The translations under genes and the position numbers were made by a program. From Nissolia schottii (lineage: Eukaryota; Streptophyta; Magnoliopsida; Fabales; Fabaceae), in contig QANU01077392.1 of assembly GCA_003254905.1 (NCBI GenBank), positions 1 through 64,000 of the forward strand: a DNA stretch of 64,000 bases. The letters run 5' to 3'. Positions 13,150 through 23,890 of this stretch are shown piece after piece. Position 1 is the stretch's first letter. Every line of letters starts with the position of its first letter. Under the pieces are notes generated by a model. The model worked only from the letters and a program-made list of their open reading frames with translations, made no database searches and was not told where the DNA came from.

Positions 13150-13500
13150 ACACAACTACCACAAACATTTCAAATTACCGCGCACTAACATTTTCAACTA
13201 TCATGCACGGACATTTTAAACTATCATTTATTAATTCATTTTTAACTGACATGTACAAATACTTTTAACTATCGTGCACAAACATTTTCAACTACCTTGC
13301 ACAAACATTCATAGGTGCGTGCACAAACATTCATAACATATTACACAAACATTTTTAATTAACATGCACAAACATTTTTAATTATTGTACATAAACATTT
13401 TAAATTGTTGTGCACAAACATTTTAAACAATTCAAAATGTTTGTGCACATTAATTGAAAAACTTAATTTGTGCACAACAGTTCAAAATGTTTGTGCACAG
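13150..13500 (-). repeat. Cluster of TGCACAAACATT motifs
   Basis: About a dozen degenerate copies of TGCACAAACATTTT separated by 10-20 bp of A/T-rich spacer. Near 13430 the orientation flips, with AAATGTTTGTGCAC appearing at about 13435 and 13486. The same motif in the opposite orientation fills 17640-19390. Confidence 0.75.
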
Positions 13501-13699
13501 CGGTCTAGGTGCACCCAATATGAGAGTAGAATTAAGGTGGATCCTACATAAGTGAAAATACGGTGACAGTATTTACAGTATACATATAGCACAACTCATT
13601 AATTAATATAGCCAGCTTCAAACGACTATTAAGCAAATTAGAGTTAGACTCGCGCAATTGCGCACCTGACTCTATTTATTTAAATTGTTTCTTCCATGT

Positions 13700-13932
13700 T
13701 TTGATTATATATAATAGAACTTGATGAATGAATTAGTCAGTTACATATTTCAATATCAAAAAGAGTATATATACAAGTTGGAGAGAGCTAACTAACACAC
13801 TAACAAACTTAGCTCATACACAACAGCTACTTAGTTTATTAACTAATAACTACAAGCTATAGTTAGAGTTAACTAATCTTGCTTTACATTAACTTAATTG
13901 GTATTAGAGTAATGTATACTAATCCCAATACT
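13700..13932 (-). mobile_element. Copia LTR remnant
   Basis: On the minus strand, directly after the RNase H remnant, comes a polypurine-like AAGGGGAGT and then TATTGGGATTAGTATACATT, the usual junction of a Copia internal region with its 3' LTR. Farther on are a TATATATACTC promoter-like box and GTTAGTTAGCTCTCTCC. The far LTR border is not clear; about 13700 is an estimate. Confidence 0.5.
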
Positions 13933-13937
13933 CCCCT

Positions 13938-14150
13938 TCAAGGTGGCATGTACAAATTAAATGAAAAATTGACATTGAACAATAAGGAACGAAAAGTAGT
14001 ATGGGGCAGAGGCTTTGTCATGAGATCTGCTAGTAGATGTGTGCTTTTCACATGTTGTGATTTCAGGATTTTTCGCGGACACAATGCAAATCGATTTCGA
14101 TATATTTTGTCTGCTTGTGACAAAAAGGATTAGTAGCAATGCTTATGACC
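13938..14150 (-). pseudogene. Copia polyprotein remnant: RNase H C-terminus, frameshifted
   Basis: The minus strand encodes the typical end of Copia RNase H: an N-P-x(4)-[KR]-T-K-[YH]-I-E-I-D stretch, then KSTHLLADLMTKPLP, which matches the conserved Q-x-A-D-x-x-T-K-P-L motif. The two parts lie in different frames; a one-base loss in an A run near 14074 separates them. Everything upstream (rest of RNase H, reverse transcriptase, integrase, gag) is absent. The remnant cannot be functional. Its position next to a polypurine tract and LTR piece fits the 3' end of an old Ty1/copia insertion. Confidence 0.75.
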
Positions 14151-14700
14151 GATTGATTATCGCAACTTTCCCTACGCTATGTGACAGTGCTAGGCGCCAC
14201 CATTGCTATAAGATTCTCCTAACCTCGTCACCAAAGTGGTTAAGATATTGATTTAAATTTTACAATTTTATGATTTTGAAGAAGTTACTCGATTTCACCA
14301 GTTTTAATTAGATTGAACGAGCTTACAATTTATTAAATCATATTATGATTTCATGTTTTACATTTTTATTTTGTTATTTCGATCTTACGCAAGATATCAA
14401 TCTTAACAACACTTGGCAACACTATGTGGCAATGTTTGGCACATGTTATCACTTTGAGACTCCACATTTTTCGCACTCGAAGAGAACCCCAAATATACCA
14501 ACTTCTAAGATTTTTGTATCTGCGCAACCGCCGTATGCCCACCCCAAAGCAGCAGATCAAAGACGGCGTGGGTCAATCCCTGCGACAGCGCACCTCCGCT
14601 TTAAGTCCCTTTCGACAACATATCTATAATAAAAATGAGGAAACCAATAAATAAGGATACTAAAAACAAAATTAGCCATCATCCTATGACATTTATATAT
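14151..14700. other. Unassigned sequence between Copia remnant and ATT-rich block
   Basis: A 94-codon open frame at 14345-14629 and overlapping frames show no recognised motif. The 14515-14610 part is richer in G+C than its surroundings and might be a decayed captured fragment, but no family was recognised. Confidence 0.35.
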
Positions 14701-14859
14701 ATATATGAATCAACGTTTTGTTAACACTAATATTTTTAAGAAATTTTTTTGTTTTATTAAAAGTATCTCTAATAAATAATTTTTTTTATCATTACACACA
14801 TTAAAATCATATTTAAATATAATTTACATATAATTAATAGTTATTTTCTCAACTCTCAA

Positions 14860-15120
14860 AAAAATTATTCTTTTTTTTTATTATTATTATTATTAATTAA
14901 CTATTTAATAATAATTATTAATTATTGTTATTATTATTTATTATTATTAATTTAACATTAATTATTATTATTATTTAATATTAATTATTTTATCAACTCC
15001 CATAAAATTATTATTTATTATTATTAATTTAACATTAATTATTATTATTATTTATTAGTAATTATTTAATATTTATTATTATTATTATTTAATATTAATT
15101 ATTTTCTCAACTCCCAAAAA

Positions 15121-15152
<32 letters not shown>

Positions 15153-15155
15153 GAG
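14860..15155. repeat. ATT-rich low-complexity block with internal duplications
   Basis: Runs of ATT/TTA broken by repeated phrases (AATTTAACATTAATTATT, TTTCTCAACTCCCA) show that longer units were duplicated within the microsatellite. Confidence 0.8.
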
Positions 15156-15445
15156 AGTAAAGTTGAATTTTTAATTTTAAATGAGGATAAATTTGTCTAT
15201 TTGCATTTTCAGAAACATTATTTTTTCCATGGGAATGTTAGAATCCCATGGAGGAGGGTGAGATTAAAATGGAGGAAAGTGAGTGTTTTTTTTTATTCTT
15301 AAGAATATAACTTTTTTGAGAATGTTTTTTTCATTCAGCGAATCAATACGCAGAAATTTGTCATTCCCAAGCTCAAATTTTCGGAAATGCTAAAAGATTT
15401 TGTAAATCACATTCCCCTAAAAACTCCCTAATTTTACTCGAGGAT

Positions 15446-16060
15446 TGATAAGTGCCAAATTATGGTAAAATGACTAAGGATAACAGGCACTTATCTACTC
15501 TTAATCACTATAAAACGATGAAAATAAATCCAAATCAATACAAGTTTTATACAATAAATCAAAAGGCAATTAATGGCTTGAATTTGTGTAATCATTGCAG
15601 GAAAAACAACAAGAAATGAAAGAAAAGGAAGCCATGCAATTGTTACAATGAACAAGGCAAGAAGACAAAGTATAGAAAAAGGGAGTCGCTCAGCGCCACC
15701 ACAACAATCGCTCGGCGAGAATCGAACACATCGCTCAGCGAATAATCATCACCCGCTGAGCGATTGTACTTGCCTAAGCCACTTGCAGGCGGTGCATTTA
15801 TGGCGCCAGCTAAGAGTCAGCCGTCACTGTTGACAAGCCGCCGCGAATCTGTCAGAAGATAAGCCACTTGCAAGCCAATCAAAGATAGCGCTCAGCGATA
15901 TAGTACAGTTCGCTCAGCGAGTAATCATTGCATCGCTGAGCGATTGTACCCTTGCGCTGAGCGAAAGTACCATTCCGGGGCCTATAAATAGAGGGCTCCC
16001 TTGCAGCTTTGAGGCATCCTTTTGCTATCCTTGGCACCCACTTTACTTCCTCCATCTCAN
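15446..16060 (+). mobile_element. LTR-like sequence with CGCTCAGCG motifs (copy 2)
   Basis: It begins TGATAAGTGCCAAATTATGG. About eight copies of CGCTCAGCG or its complement CGCTGAGCG lie between 15687 and 15960, followed by CCTATAAATAGAGGG (TATA box at 15983-15990). The arrangement parallels 3342-4750, but the sequences differ enough to be separate insertions. The copy breaks off at the N at 16060, after which the surrounding TTTGTGCA motif landscape resumes, so the LTR is incomplete or joined wrongly. The 61-codon open frame at 15648-15833 lies inside it and is not a gene. Confidence 0.5.
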
Positions 16061-16650
16061 GATCTCAGAGTTTTTATTTTCGTATTTATTTGTGAAATTT
16101 TTCAGTATTTTAATTGTTAAAAAGTTTATGCATTATTGCTTAAAAGTTTGTGCACATGAACACCAAAGTTTTCTTCTTCGTATTCATTGTTGTTTTCGTC
16201 ATATTTTTTTATTTTTGATTGTTTAAAAGTTTGTGTACGTGAGTACCAAAATTTTCTTATTTTTTGTTTTCGTTTCATTTTCATTTTATTATTTGTTTCT
16301 GTTTATTAAAATATTTGTGCATATCAGTTCAAAAGTTTATGCATTTTCTTTAAAATGTTTGTGCATGACAGTGAGTGAGTCCACACATTTAGAGAGTGAC
16401 TAAGGAGCAAGAAATAGAGTTCGACAATTATATTTTGCTATTTAATACACCACAGGTCCAATCTAATTTGGTTCTATATGTAAAAAAAATGTTTACACGT
16501 GTATACAGAATTTTTTTTTGTATATATATGAAAAATTTTGTACATTTAATATTGCCGTGTATACCATATATCTGTAGACACCTAGCATTACTTAAATGTC
16601 AATTAATCCAATTCTTCAGTCTTTTCAGGAAAAATATAAAGTTAGAGATG

Positions 16651-16676
16651 ATATATATATATATATATATATATAT
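16651..16676. repeat. (AT)n microsatellite
   Basis: Thirteen AT units. Confidence 0.95.
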
Positions 16677-16740
16677 TCTTTTTTTTTTAATTCCCTTGCT
16701 TAATGAAAAATTCCCCCAAAAGTTGAAGAGTAATTTCATG

Positions 16741-17010
16741 CTTAGGATCCATTTAGATAACACAATTTTTGACTTTTTTTTAACTTTTGAGAAGTCAGAA
16801 TTTATATTTTTATTCCTAGTCTTACTTGATTATACAACTTTTTACTTCTCAGAAAGTCAATTTTAATGCTTTTTGAAGAGTTAAAATATCTAACTTCTAA
16901 AAAAACACTTTTCAAAACACTTAAAATAATTTTTTTGTTGTGTATTTAAATACAAAATAACTTACTCATAAATTACTTTTTAAAAATTATTTTTGTCTCC
17001 TTTTGACTTA
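16741..17010 (+). repeat. Dispersed repeat, copy 1 (second copy at 27165)
   Basis: Shares ordered blocks with 27165-27430: ACACAATTTTTGACTTTTTTT, AGAAAGTCAATTTTAAT, AAAATATCTAACTTCT, ACTTAAAATAATTTTTT and AAATACAAAATAACT. Same orientation in both places. Non-coding; probably a small non-autonomous transposon. Confidence 0.6.
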
Positions 17011-17849
17011 ATTACCCTAATGGGTCCACAATGTTGTACAAGAAATTAACTAAGACATAATTAATTAATTAACAACTTACTACACCACGTGAAAAAAAAA
17101 GACCTACTACACTACATAGAATTTTCACTAGAGCACTGCTACATGTACACTCTAAATTCATACACCATATATACACTTGTATTAATATACGGTGGACCCC
17201 ACGTATTAATTGCCAACTCCACTCACACTCTCACTCTTGCTCACTTGCGCGTCATACACACGCGTAACCTTTACCCTTCCATTTTCTTGCCTCGGAAATA
17301 AGGATTGAAACACATGAACTGTTTCAATGACCAGATGAATGATTAACGTTAAATCTTTTTCTCTCTTCACTCTCGTCTCTCTTCTACAACTTCATCGTGC
17401 TCTCTGCACAAATATGTAGCAAAAGCAATCAAATATCGCCACAATAAAACAAACACTGGTGAGTACATCGAAACTGAGTTCACCGTTTATGCTTTTGTTT
17501 GTCGATATGCCTTCTGTCTAACTTTATAATTTGGTGATGTATGTAAGGGTGTATGGGTTTAGTGGAAACACAAAACATTGTGTAAAAGATTGTGAGCTAA
17601 TTTATGTTTGAGTAAAATCAGTGTTGTACACAAATACTTAATGTTTGTGCAGAATGTCATATAATGTTTGTGCACTAAGTCATATAATGTTTGTGCACTC
17701 CAATCAGACATCATATTCTGCAATATTACTTTACTATACATTAAGTAATGCATATATATGTAAAGTTTATGCATTAGAATGTATAAAAGTGTGAGTAAAA
17801 GCTTTTGAATTAAATTCATGATGTTAATTGTTCATTGCTGTAGAAATGG

Positions 17850-18078
17850 CTCCTCCACGATCAATCAAAGGGACAGTTGTTGCTAAGGATGCCGACAAAT
17901 ATGCTTCACACAATCCAACACCGGTGCAAAGTTTGTGCACAATGTCATATAAAGTTTNGGGCACTTATCACTCCTCCACGATCAATCAAAGGGACAGTTG
18001 TTGCTAAGGATGCCGACAAATATGCTTCACACAATCCAACACCGGTGCAAAGTTTGTGCACAATGTCATATAAAGTTT
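17850..18078 (+). repeat. Exact 108-bp direct duplication around an N
   Basis: 17850-17957 is identical to 17971-18078. Between them are the N at 17958 and 12 bases. The second copy runs on smoothly into the downstream sequence while the first stops at the N, which suggests two overlapping contig ends placed side by side rather than a biological duplication. Confidence 0.9.
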
Positions 18079-18143
18079 GTGTATGTGTGGCTGTAATGTT
18101 TGTGCATCAGCTGGTCAAACACTATGACTTTTTTACAAACACA

Positions 18144-18262
18144 ACGGGGAGGCGTCCGCACCAAAACTGTGAAGAAGTCCTCCCTCACGCTAGGTGATAG
18201 AGCGGTACTACTCTCGCGTGACGCTCGACTTCCACACTAACAAGAAGGTTCTGAAAGAAGCA
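18144..18262 (+). pseudogene. Broken fragment of ribosomal protein eS17 (RPS17)
   Basis: Two frames together spell the N-terminal part of cytosolic ribosomal protein eS17: VRTKTVKKSS in one frame, then [19 protein letters not shown] in another. This is the conserved start of the 40S protein. Damage seen: the ATG is ACG, an extra base follows it, and about four extra bases lie between the KKSS and IERYY parts. After about 18262 similarity fades. The fragment is G+C-richer than its surroundings and lies inside the TGTTTGTGCAC motif array. A partial copy carried by a transposon fits better than a decayed native gene. It cannot make a working protein. Confidence 0.75.
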
Positions 18263-19450
18263 CATATTGAAGTTGATGTAACCTTAGATAATGTTGAGAT
18301 GAATCTCATGGGACAAAAAGAAAGACTCAACTGAATCTACCTCCTGAATTGGTTAATGAGCAATTAACATCACAGTTATGAAAAGATGCGCAAATATATG
18401 TTGTTATGGTTTAGGGTGACTGGGTTTATGTCTAATTGTTATAAAATTTGTCCACTCAAAATGTATAAAGATTGTGACCATATTTATGTTTGAGTAAAAT
18501 CACATCGTTGTACACAGTACGTGATGTTTGTGCACTTACTCATATAATGTTTGTGCACAGAGTCATATAAAGTTTGTGCTTTTCAATTAGATATCATATT
18601 CTGCAAAAATACTTAACTATACATTAAGTAATATGCATAAATGTAAAGTTTATCCATTATAATGTATAAAAGTATGTGTACACATGTATGTGAACTAATT
18701 GTTATAAAATTTGTCCTTTCAAAATGTATAAAAGATTGTGAACTTATTTATGTTTGAGTAAAGTCATATCGTTGTACACAAGTACTTAATGTTTGTGCAG
18801 AAAGTCATATAATGTTTGTGCACTAAGTCATATAATGTTTGTGCACTCCAATCACACATCATATTCTGCAATATTACTTAACTATACATTAAGTAATATG
18901 CATATATATGTAAAGTTCATCCATCATAATGTATAAAAGTGTGTGTACACATGCATGTGAACTAATTTTTATAAAGTTTGTTCATTCAAAATGCATAAAG
19001 ATTGTGAACTTATTTATGTTTGAGTAAAATCACAGCATTGTTACACAAGTACTTAATGTTTATGCACTCAGTCACATAAAGTTTGTGCACACGGTCATAT
19101 AAAGTTTGTGCACTCTAATCAGATATCATATTCTACAAAAATACTTAACTATACATTAAGTAATATGCATATATATAAAGTTCATCCATCATAATGTATA
19201 AAAGTGTGTGTACACATGTATGTGAACTAATTTTTATAAAGTTAATTTGTCCATTCAAAATGTACAAAACTTTGGGAACTTATTTATATTTGAGTAAAAT
19301 CATAGTGTTGTTACACAAGTACGTAATGTTTGTGCACTCAGTCATATAATGTTTGTGCACACGGTCATATAAAGTTTGTGTACTAAAATCAGATATCATA
19401 TTCTGTAAAACTGCTTTAAACTCCATAACAACACACTCCATGAACAACAC

Positions 19451-22179
19451 GAAACTGATTCATTCTAAGAATGTTTTTGTATGGGAATTTTGTAGCTCAG
19501 AATAAATTATTTGATAGGTTTGAGTATGATATCTCAAAATAAAATCACGTCGGAGTGCATTTTCGTTTGTCATATGGTTGAAAAAATCACGTTGGGGGGT
19601 CGCGTGATGGTGTTAATGAGAAAAGTCTATTGTAGACCATATAACTGTCATTGATTAGGCATAAAAGGTGAGTGTATATATGAGTATATGTAATATTAGT
19701 GTACACAGAGCATTTCCGTTTTCACTATTACTGCATACGGTAATTATTTTATGCACAGTTCCTAGTTATAAGCAAATTATAGTTTTATATGCCCACACAC
19801 ACATATATATAGGTGTACATGTAGTGCTTCACGATAAACTTCGAACTTTATTGAGCCAAAGCGCACATCCAACAACATGATCAAGTGTGAAAAAAGGTTT
19901 GTAAGATTGGAAAACAGCGGAGAGAGAGAGAGAGAGAGAGAGAAATATTGACGATATGCTTCCATCACAAAAACAAAAGGAGGAGTTAAGGCATGTATGC
20001 ATGTGTGAGTATTTTGTCTAAAAAAAATGCTGTGGGTGAGTGCCAATTAAGGTCCACTCACCTAACCACTGAATCAGTGATCTCTCTGCTTAGCTCCAAA
20101 AATCATATACACAACATACTGTACAATTTGGCTGCCAGTGGCGTGGCCTCAATTTTGTACCTTTTCTTGATAGCTATGTCTATAGATTTGAATTTAATTT
20201 GTGTAAAGGAATATTTGTACCTAGTTAATTTCTTTGTACACACCTAGGCATACGCAACTCATGGTCTTGGCTTTGGCATGTGCGTCACGTATCACCTAGC
20301 TAGAAGGTCAAACTTTGCATATGTGAAAACATTAAATGATATGATCTCTATATTTATTCACTAGATAATGGTTGTGAGAATTAATGAAGTGTGTGTCAAG
20401 CACTTGTAGTAAATTGTAAACATGGTCTAGTCTCATGCACTAGTTTCATCACTTTGGATGGAAAGAAAAATTTATAATTTACCTTCATTCCAAGATTCGT
20501 TGATTAGGTCCTATTCATATTTTAGGTGTAATTAAGGGCGTTGCTTCTCATATAATGTGTTGTTCTTCGTATAGCATAGGAAAGAAGTTATTGTTGTTAC
20601 TATTGAAATAGCTTAGTAATTATTTAGCCTTAAAATAAATTAATGCTAATATTTAAGGCTTTTTCTTTTGGTTGGAGTGAAACACACACACACACACGAG
20701 TTGCGGCAGGCATCATCAACTACAACAATTAGGCGTCACTTCTTCCCTCAAATTATTGACTTAGGGGAATTTTATTAAGCAACTTGGTGCACATATTATA
20801 AGCACTAGATAACACTATATCTAGGTTTGTCACCCTTTTGTTCGTCATTTATAATACTTTTCTTCGTTTAGGTATTGACCAAATAAATCATGTCTTTGAT
20901 TTCATCCTCTTTTTTGTGATCACTTTGGCTTTAAAGGTCAATGTTTGAGAAACTCTGTGCATACGGCGGGTCATATTCCATTATGTATTTAGGGAGTGAG
21001 AAAAAAAATTGATCAAACACACACATCGGCTTCACATTTAATTATACCAATCAGAGTTATCAAACTCAACTCAAATTGATTAAGATGGTTTTCACTAAGA
21101 CTTAAAATATCTGGCGAGTTCGAATAATTTATTATATTAGCCGTCAATCAAATTCAATCAACTAATATTACATGACTCGATTAACTTGAACAACACTGCA
21201 AGAAAATTAGGCTAGGCACATTTATCGCTATGAATTTGTCCTAATGTCACATTTCATTGCAAAAATCTGGTTTAAGGACACATATTTTATTAATTATAAT
21301 TAAAACGTGTGTCTTATATACTATAAAAAGAACAATTTTATTAATACAGACAATGCTTAATAATATTTTAAGCTACCATCATTAATTTGATAACTTCTTA
21401 AAAAGTAATATCTTAACTTTAAAAGTGTAACATTTATTAAAAACGTAGTCTTTCACATTTAGAGAGGCCCACAGAATTGTAAGTTATATAGTCTAATTGT
21501 CAATAAAATGTGAGCAACATAAAAAAAAAACATATTTTAAATATAAATAACATTTAGCTCTGCTATTATAAGATGGTAGTTCATAAAATAAAAAAAGGTG
21601 AGTTTGAGTGTAATCTGCCTAATTAAATATAGAGAATGCCAGAGTAATTTTACTATACATCAACATCATAGAGAGACCAAAGTGTAATTTACCCCATTTT
21701 TATTTATATTGCCTGATTAGTATAACTTATATATTGGGTAAACTAATCATTCAATATGTCTCATCATAAATTGATGACCTGTGCGCGCGAATCCTTGGTA
21801 TTACACAAACACACACACACATGTATATACACACGAATTCAGAACAAAAGTCTTGGATTAATTAGAGTTCAGCGGGTTCAGACTATATTCTAGGATTCTG
21901 TCTACTTTGCATGTCATTTTCCATCCCCACCAATAACTCTCTCTCCCCAAAAAGAAAACAAACAAGGTAACAAGAGAAAGCAAGTGTTAAAGAAAAAAAA
22001 AAGAAATTAATTAATTAGAAAAAAGGGGTCCATATAAGGACAAATAAACTAAAGCAATCCTCCTTTCATTAATGAACCATATAAGTGCAAGCTTTCATAC
22101 CCCCTTTTTAATTCTGAGGAGGGAATTTGAGTAATCCATATACTCCTAGCTACCATAGGGGGTTACGGGGGAATTAATA
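19451..22179. other. Intergenic region upstream of the WIP gene
   Basis: No gene recognised. Contains an (AG)n run (19921-19943), short CA runs (about 20685-20698 and 21808-21820), and a TATA-like CATATAAGG at about 22031, some 150 bp before the WIP start codon, which is a plausible core promoter. Long open frames here have no similarity to known proteins. Confidence 0.5.
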
Positions 22180-23852
22180 ATGGGTTTGTTGAGGGAGTGC
22201 ATTAATAATGTTGTAGAGGGCAAGAATATTAATAATCTCTCCTACCATCATGCCCCAAATTTCATTGAGTGGCTCAAACCATCTTCTTGCTCATCCCCTT
22301 CACCACCTCATTATTCTTATGGGAATACTCATCATAATAATGAGCTCATGATAAAGGAGACTATCCAATTCTTGCCCATTTTAGGTCCAAAGGAAGAATT
22401 ACAACATGGGGGTGGTTTTGAGGCAATTAAGGAAGAGAAGGAACAAGTCACTGTGGCTTTGAACATTGGATTGCCTAATACAAGAGATCATGATGATCAT
22501 GGTGGTGGTGATGGTGATGAGAAGAAGGTTGATTTCGATTTTGGATGCTCCTACATGATGAGGCAGCAGCAGGTGGATGATCAGCGAAGATTCTGGATAC
22601 CAACACCAGCACAGATCCTTGTTGGCCCTATGCAGTTTGCTTGCTCCATTTGCAGCAAGACCTTCAATAGGTATAACAACATGCAGGTTAGTACTGCTAT
22701 CAATTAATTATTGGTTAATTAATCTCAACTTATACAATAATAATTTCTCTCCCCCCCCCCTTTCTTTTAAATTTCAAAGAAAGATTCTACCCTTCCTGTC
22801 AAACTATATTTGCTATTAGCTTCAGCTTAATTGGCGGAGCTGGTAGGTGTCATGACCTCTTGATTAGAACTAAAGGTTTTCGGATTTGAGTTTTAAAAAT
22901 TAAAAAATAAAATTCGTTAGGAGATTCCTATTCATTCCTTTTCAGATACCTCAATCAGATTGAATCAGATTAGATGAGTTCTTGATAAGTGTTTAGATGT
23001 AAATAGTTTAATCTAAAAAAAAAGGCAATAGTTGCTCACAAATTAACTTAAAATAAAACTATATATGAATAAGAACTAATTAAGAGCTAAAGATCAAAGT
23101 TTAAATAGATCAAAGGAGAAAGTAGAATTAAGGTACTAAATTAGCATGTGAAGATAAAAAAAATTGAAACTAAAATCATAATATATAGACAGATAAAATA
23201 AAGAATTGTATATATAGCTTACTTACACTTCATTTGATATATAGACAATTAGACATGGCTAAGTACAGTTAGCAAATAGAGTAAGTACAGATCAACACTG
23301 GAAGGGAAGGGAAGGGAAGGCAGATTGGAGTACCTGATCTTACGTTTACTTTCAGAGGGAATTATAATCATAATTCATAATAGTTACAATTGATTCAATT
23401 AAAACTCAAGATACTCATTAATTAGTTTATGGTTTTATTATTATTGTTGTTGCTGATGATGTTGTTGTTTAGAAATGAAGTCTAAGATGGATTGAGTATG
23501 AAGAGGAGGAATTTAAGCTAACGTATTATATCAACCAGTCCCTCAAATAATTTGGCAACACCTGAATTACGACCGCTAAGTATATCGATTTGAACTTGTA
23601 CAAGAAAAATGGCTTCAATTTCATATAAAAATAATAATATTTTTTTACGTCTTTTAATTTAAGAGGTGTAAAATTATAGTTTAAAAAATAAAAATGGGCA
23701 GTTACTATGGGGGGATAATTATTGTCTCCGGGTAACATTTCAATTTTATTTACCATCAAAGTCAAACATTGCTCACGTAAAAGAAAAATCAATCAATCAT
23801 TGCGCATGCTATGCCTCTCCTAGCTGGAGTGGGTAGTTTAGGAAAATTTTGA

Positions 23853-23890
<38 letters not shown>

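Larger units (their letters stand above)
17600..19400 (+). repeat. Tandem array of ~266-bp units with TGTTTGTGCAC motifs
   Basis: The phrase ATGTTTGAGTAAAATCA (or a close variant) recurs at 17604, 18486, 18750, 19016 and 19286. The last four are 264, 266 and 270 bp apart. Each is followed by a TACACAAGTACTTAATG-like phrase, two or three copies of CATATAATGTTTGTGCAC, then TCAGATATCATATTCTGCAA and ACTATACATTAAGTAATATG. This is a true minisatellite-like array; the first unit is separated from the rest by the eS17 fragment. Confidence 0.85.
13100..19450. mobile_element. Motif-rich zone, candidate large composite DNA transposon
   Basis: A motif of about 12 bp, AATGTTTGTGCAC, occurs many times. 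At 13150-13430 it is mostly in the minus orientation (TGCACAAACATT), and from about 16080 to 19390 mostly in the plus orientation. Opposed clusters of one short motif at two ends is the layout of sub-terminal repeats in CACTA or Mutator-like elements. Between them lie a Copia remnant, an LTR-like sequence and a broken eS17 fragment, so the zone may be a gene-capturing element later hit by retrotransposons. Terminal inverted repeats and a target duplication were not found, so one single element is inference. Confidence 0.35.

Noticed and set aside
14345-14629. 94-codon open frame with a G+C-richer end
   Set aside because: No known domain; surrounded by transposon debris.
15648-15833. 61-codon open frame
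   Set aside because: Lies inside the LTR-like sequence with CGCTCAGCG motifs.
17600-19400. Possible CRISPR-like array
   Set aside because: Plant nuclear DNA; units are 266 bp with degenerate motifs, not short exact repeats with unique spacers.
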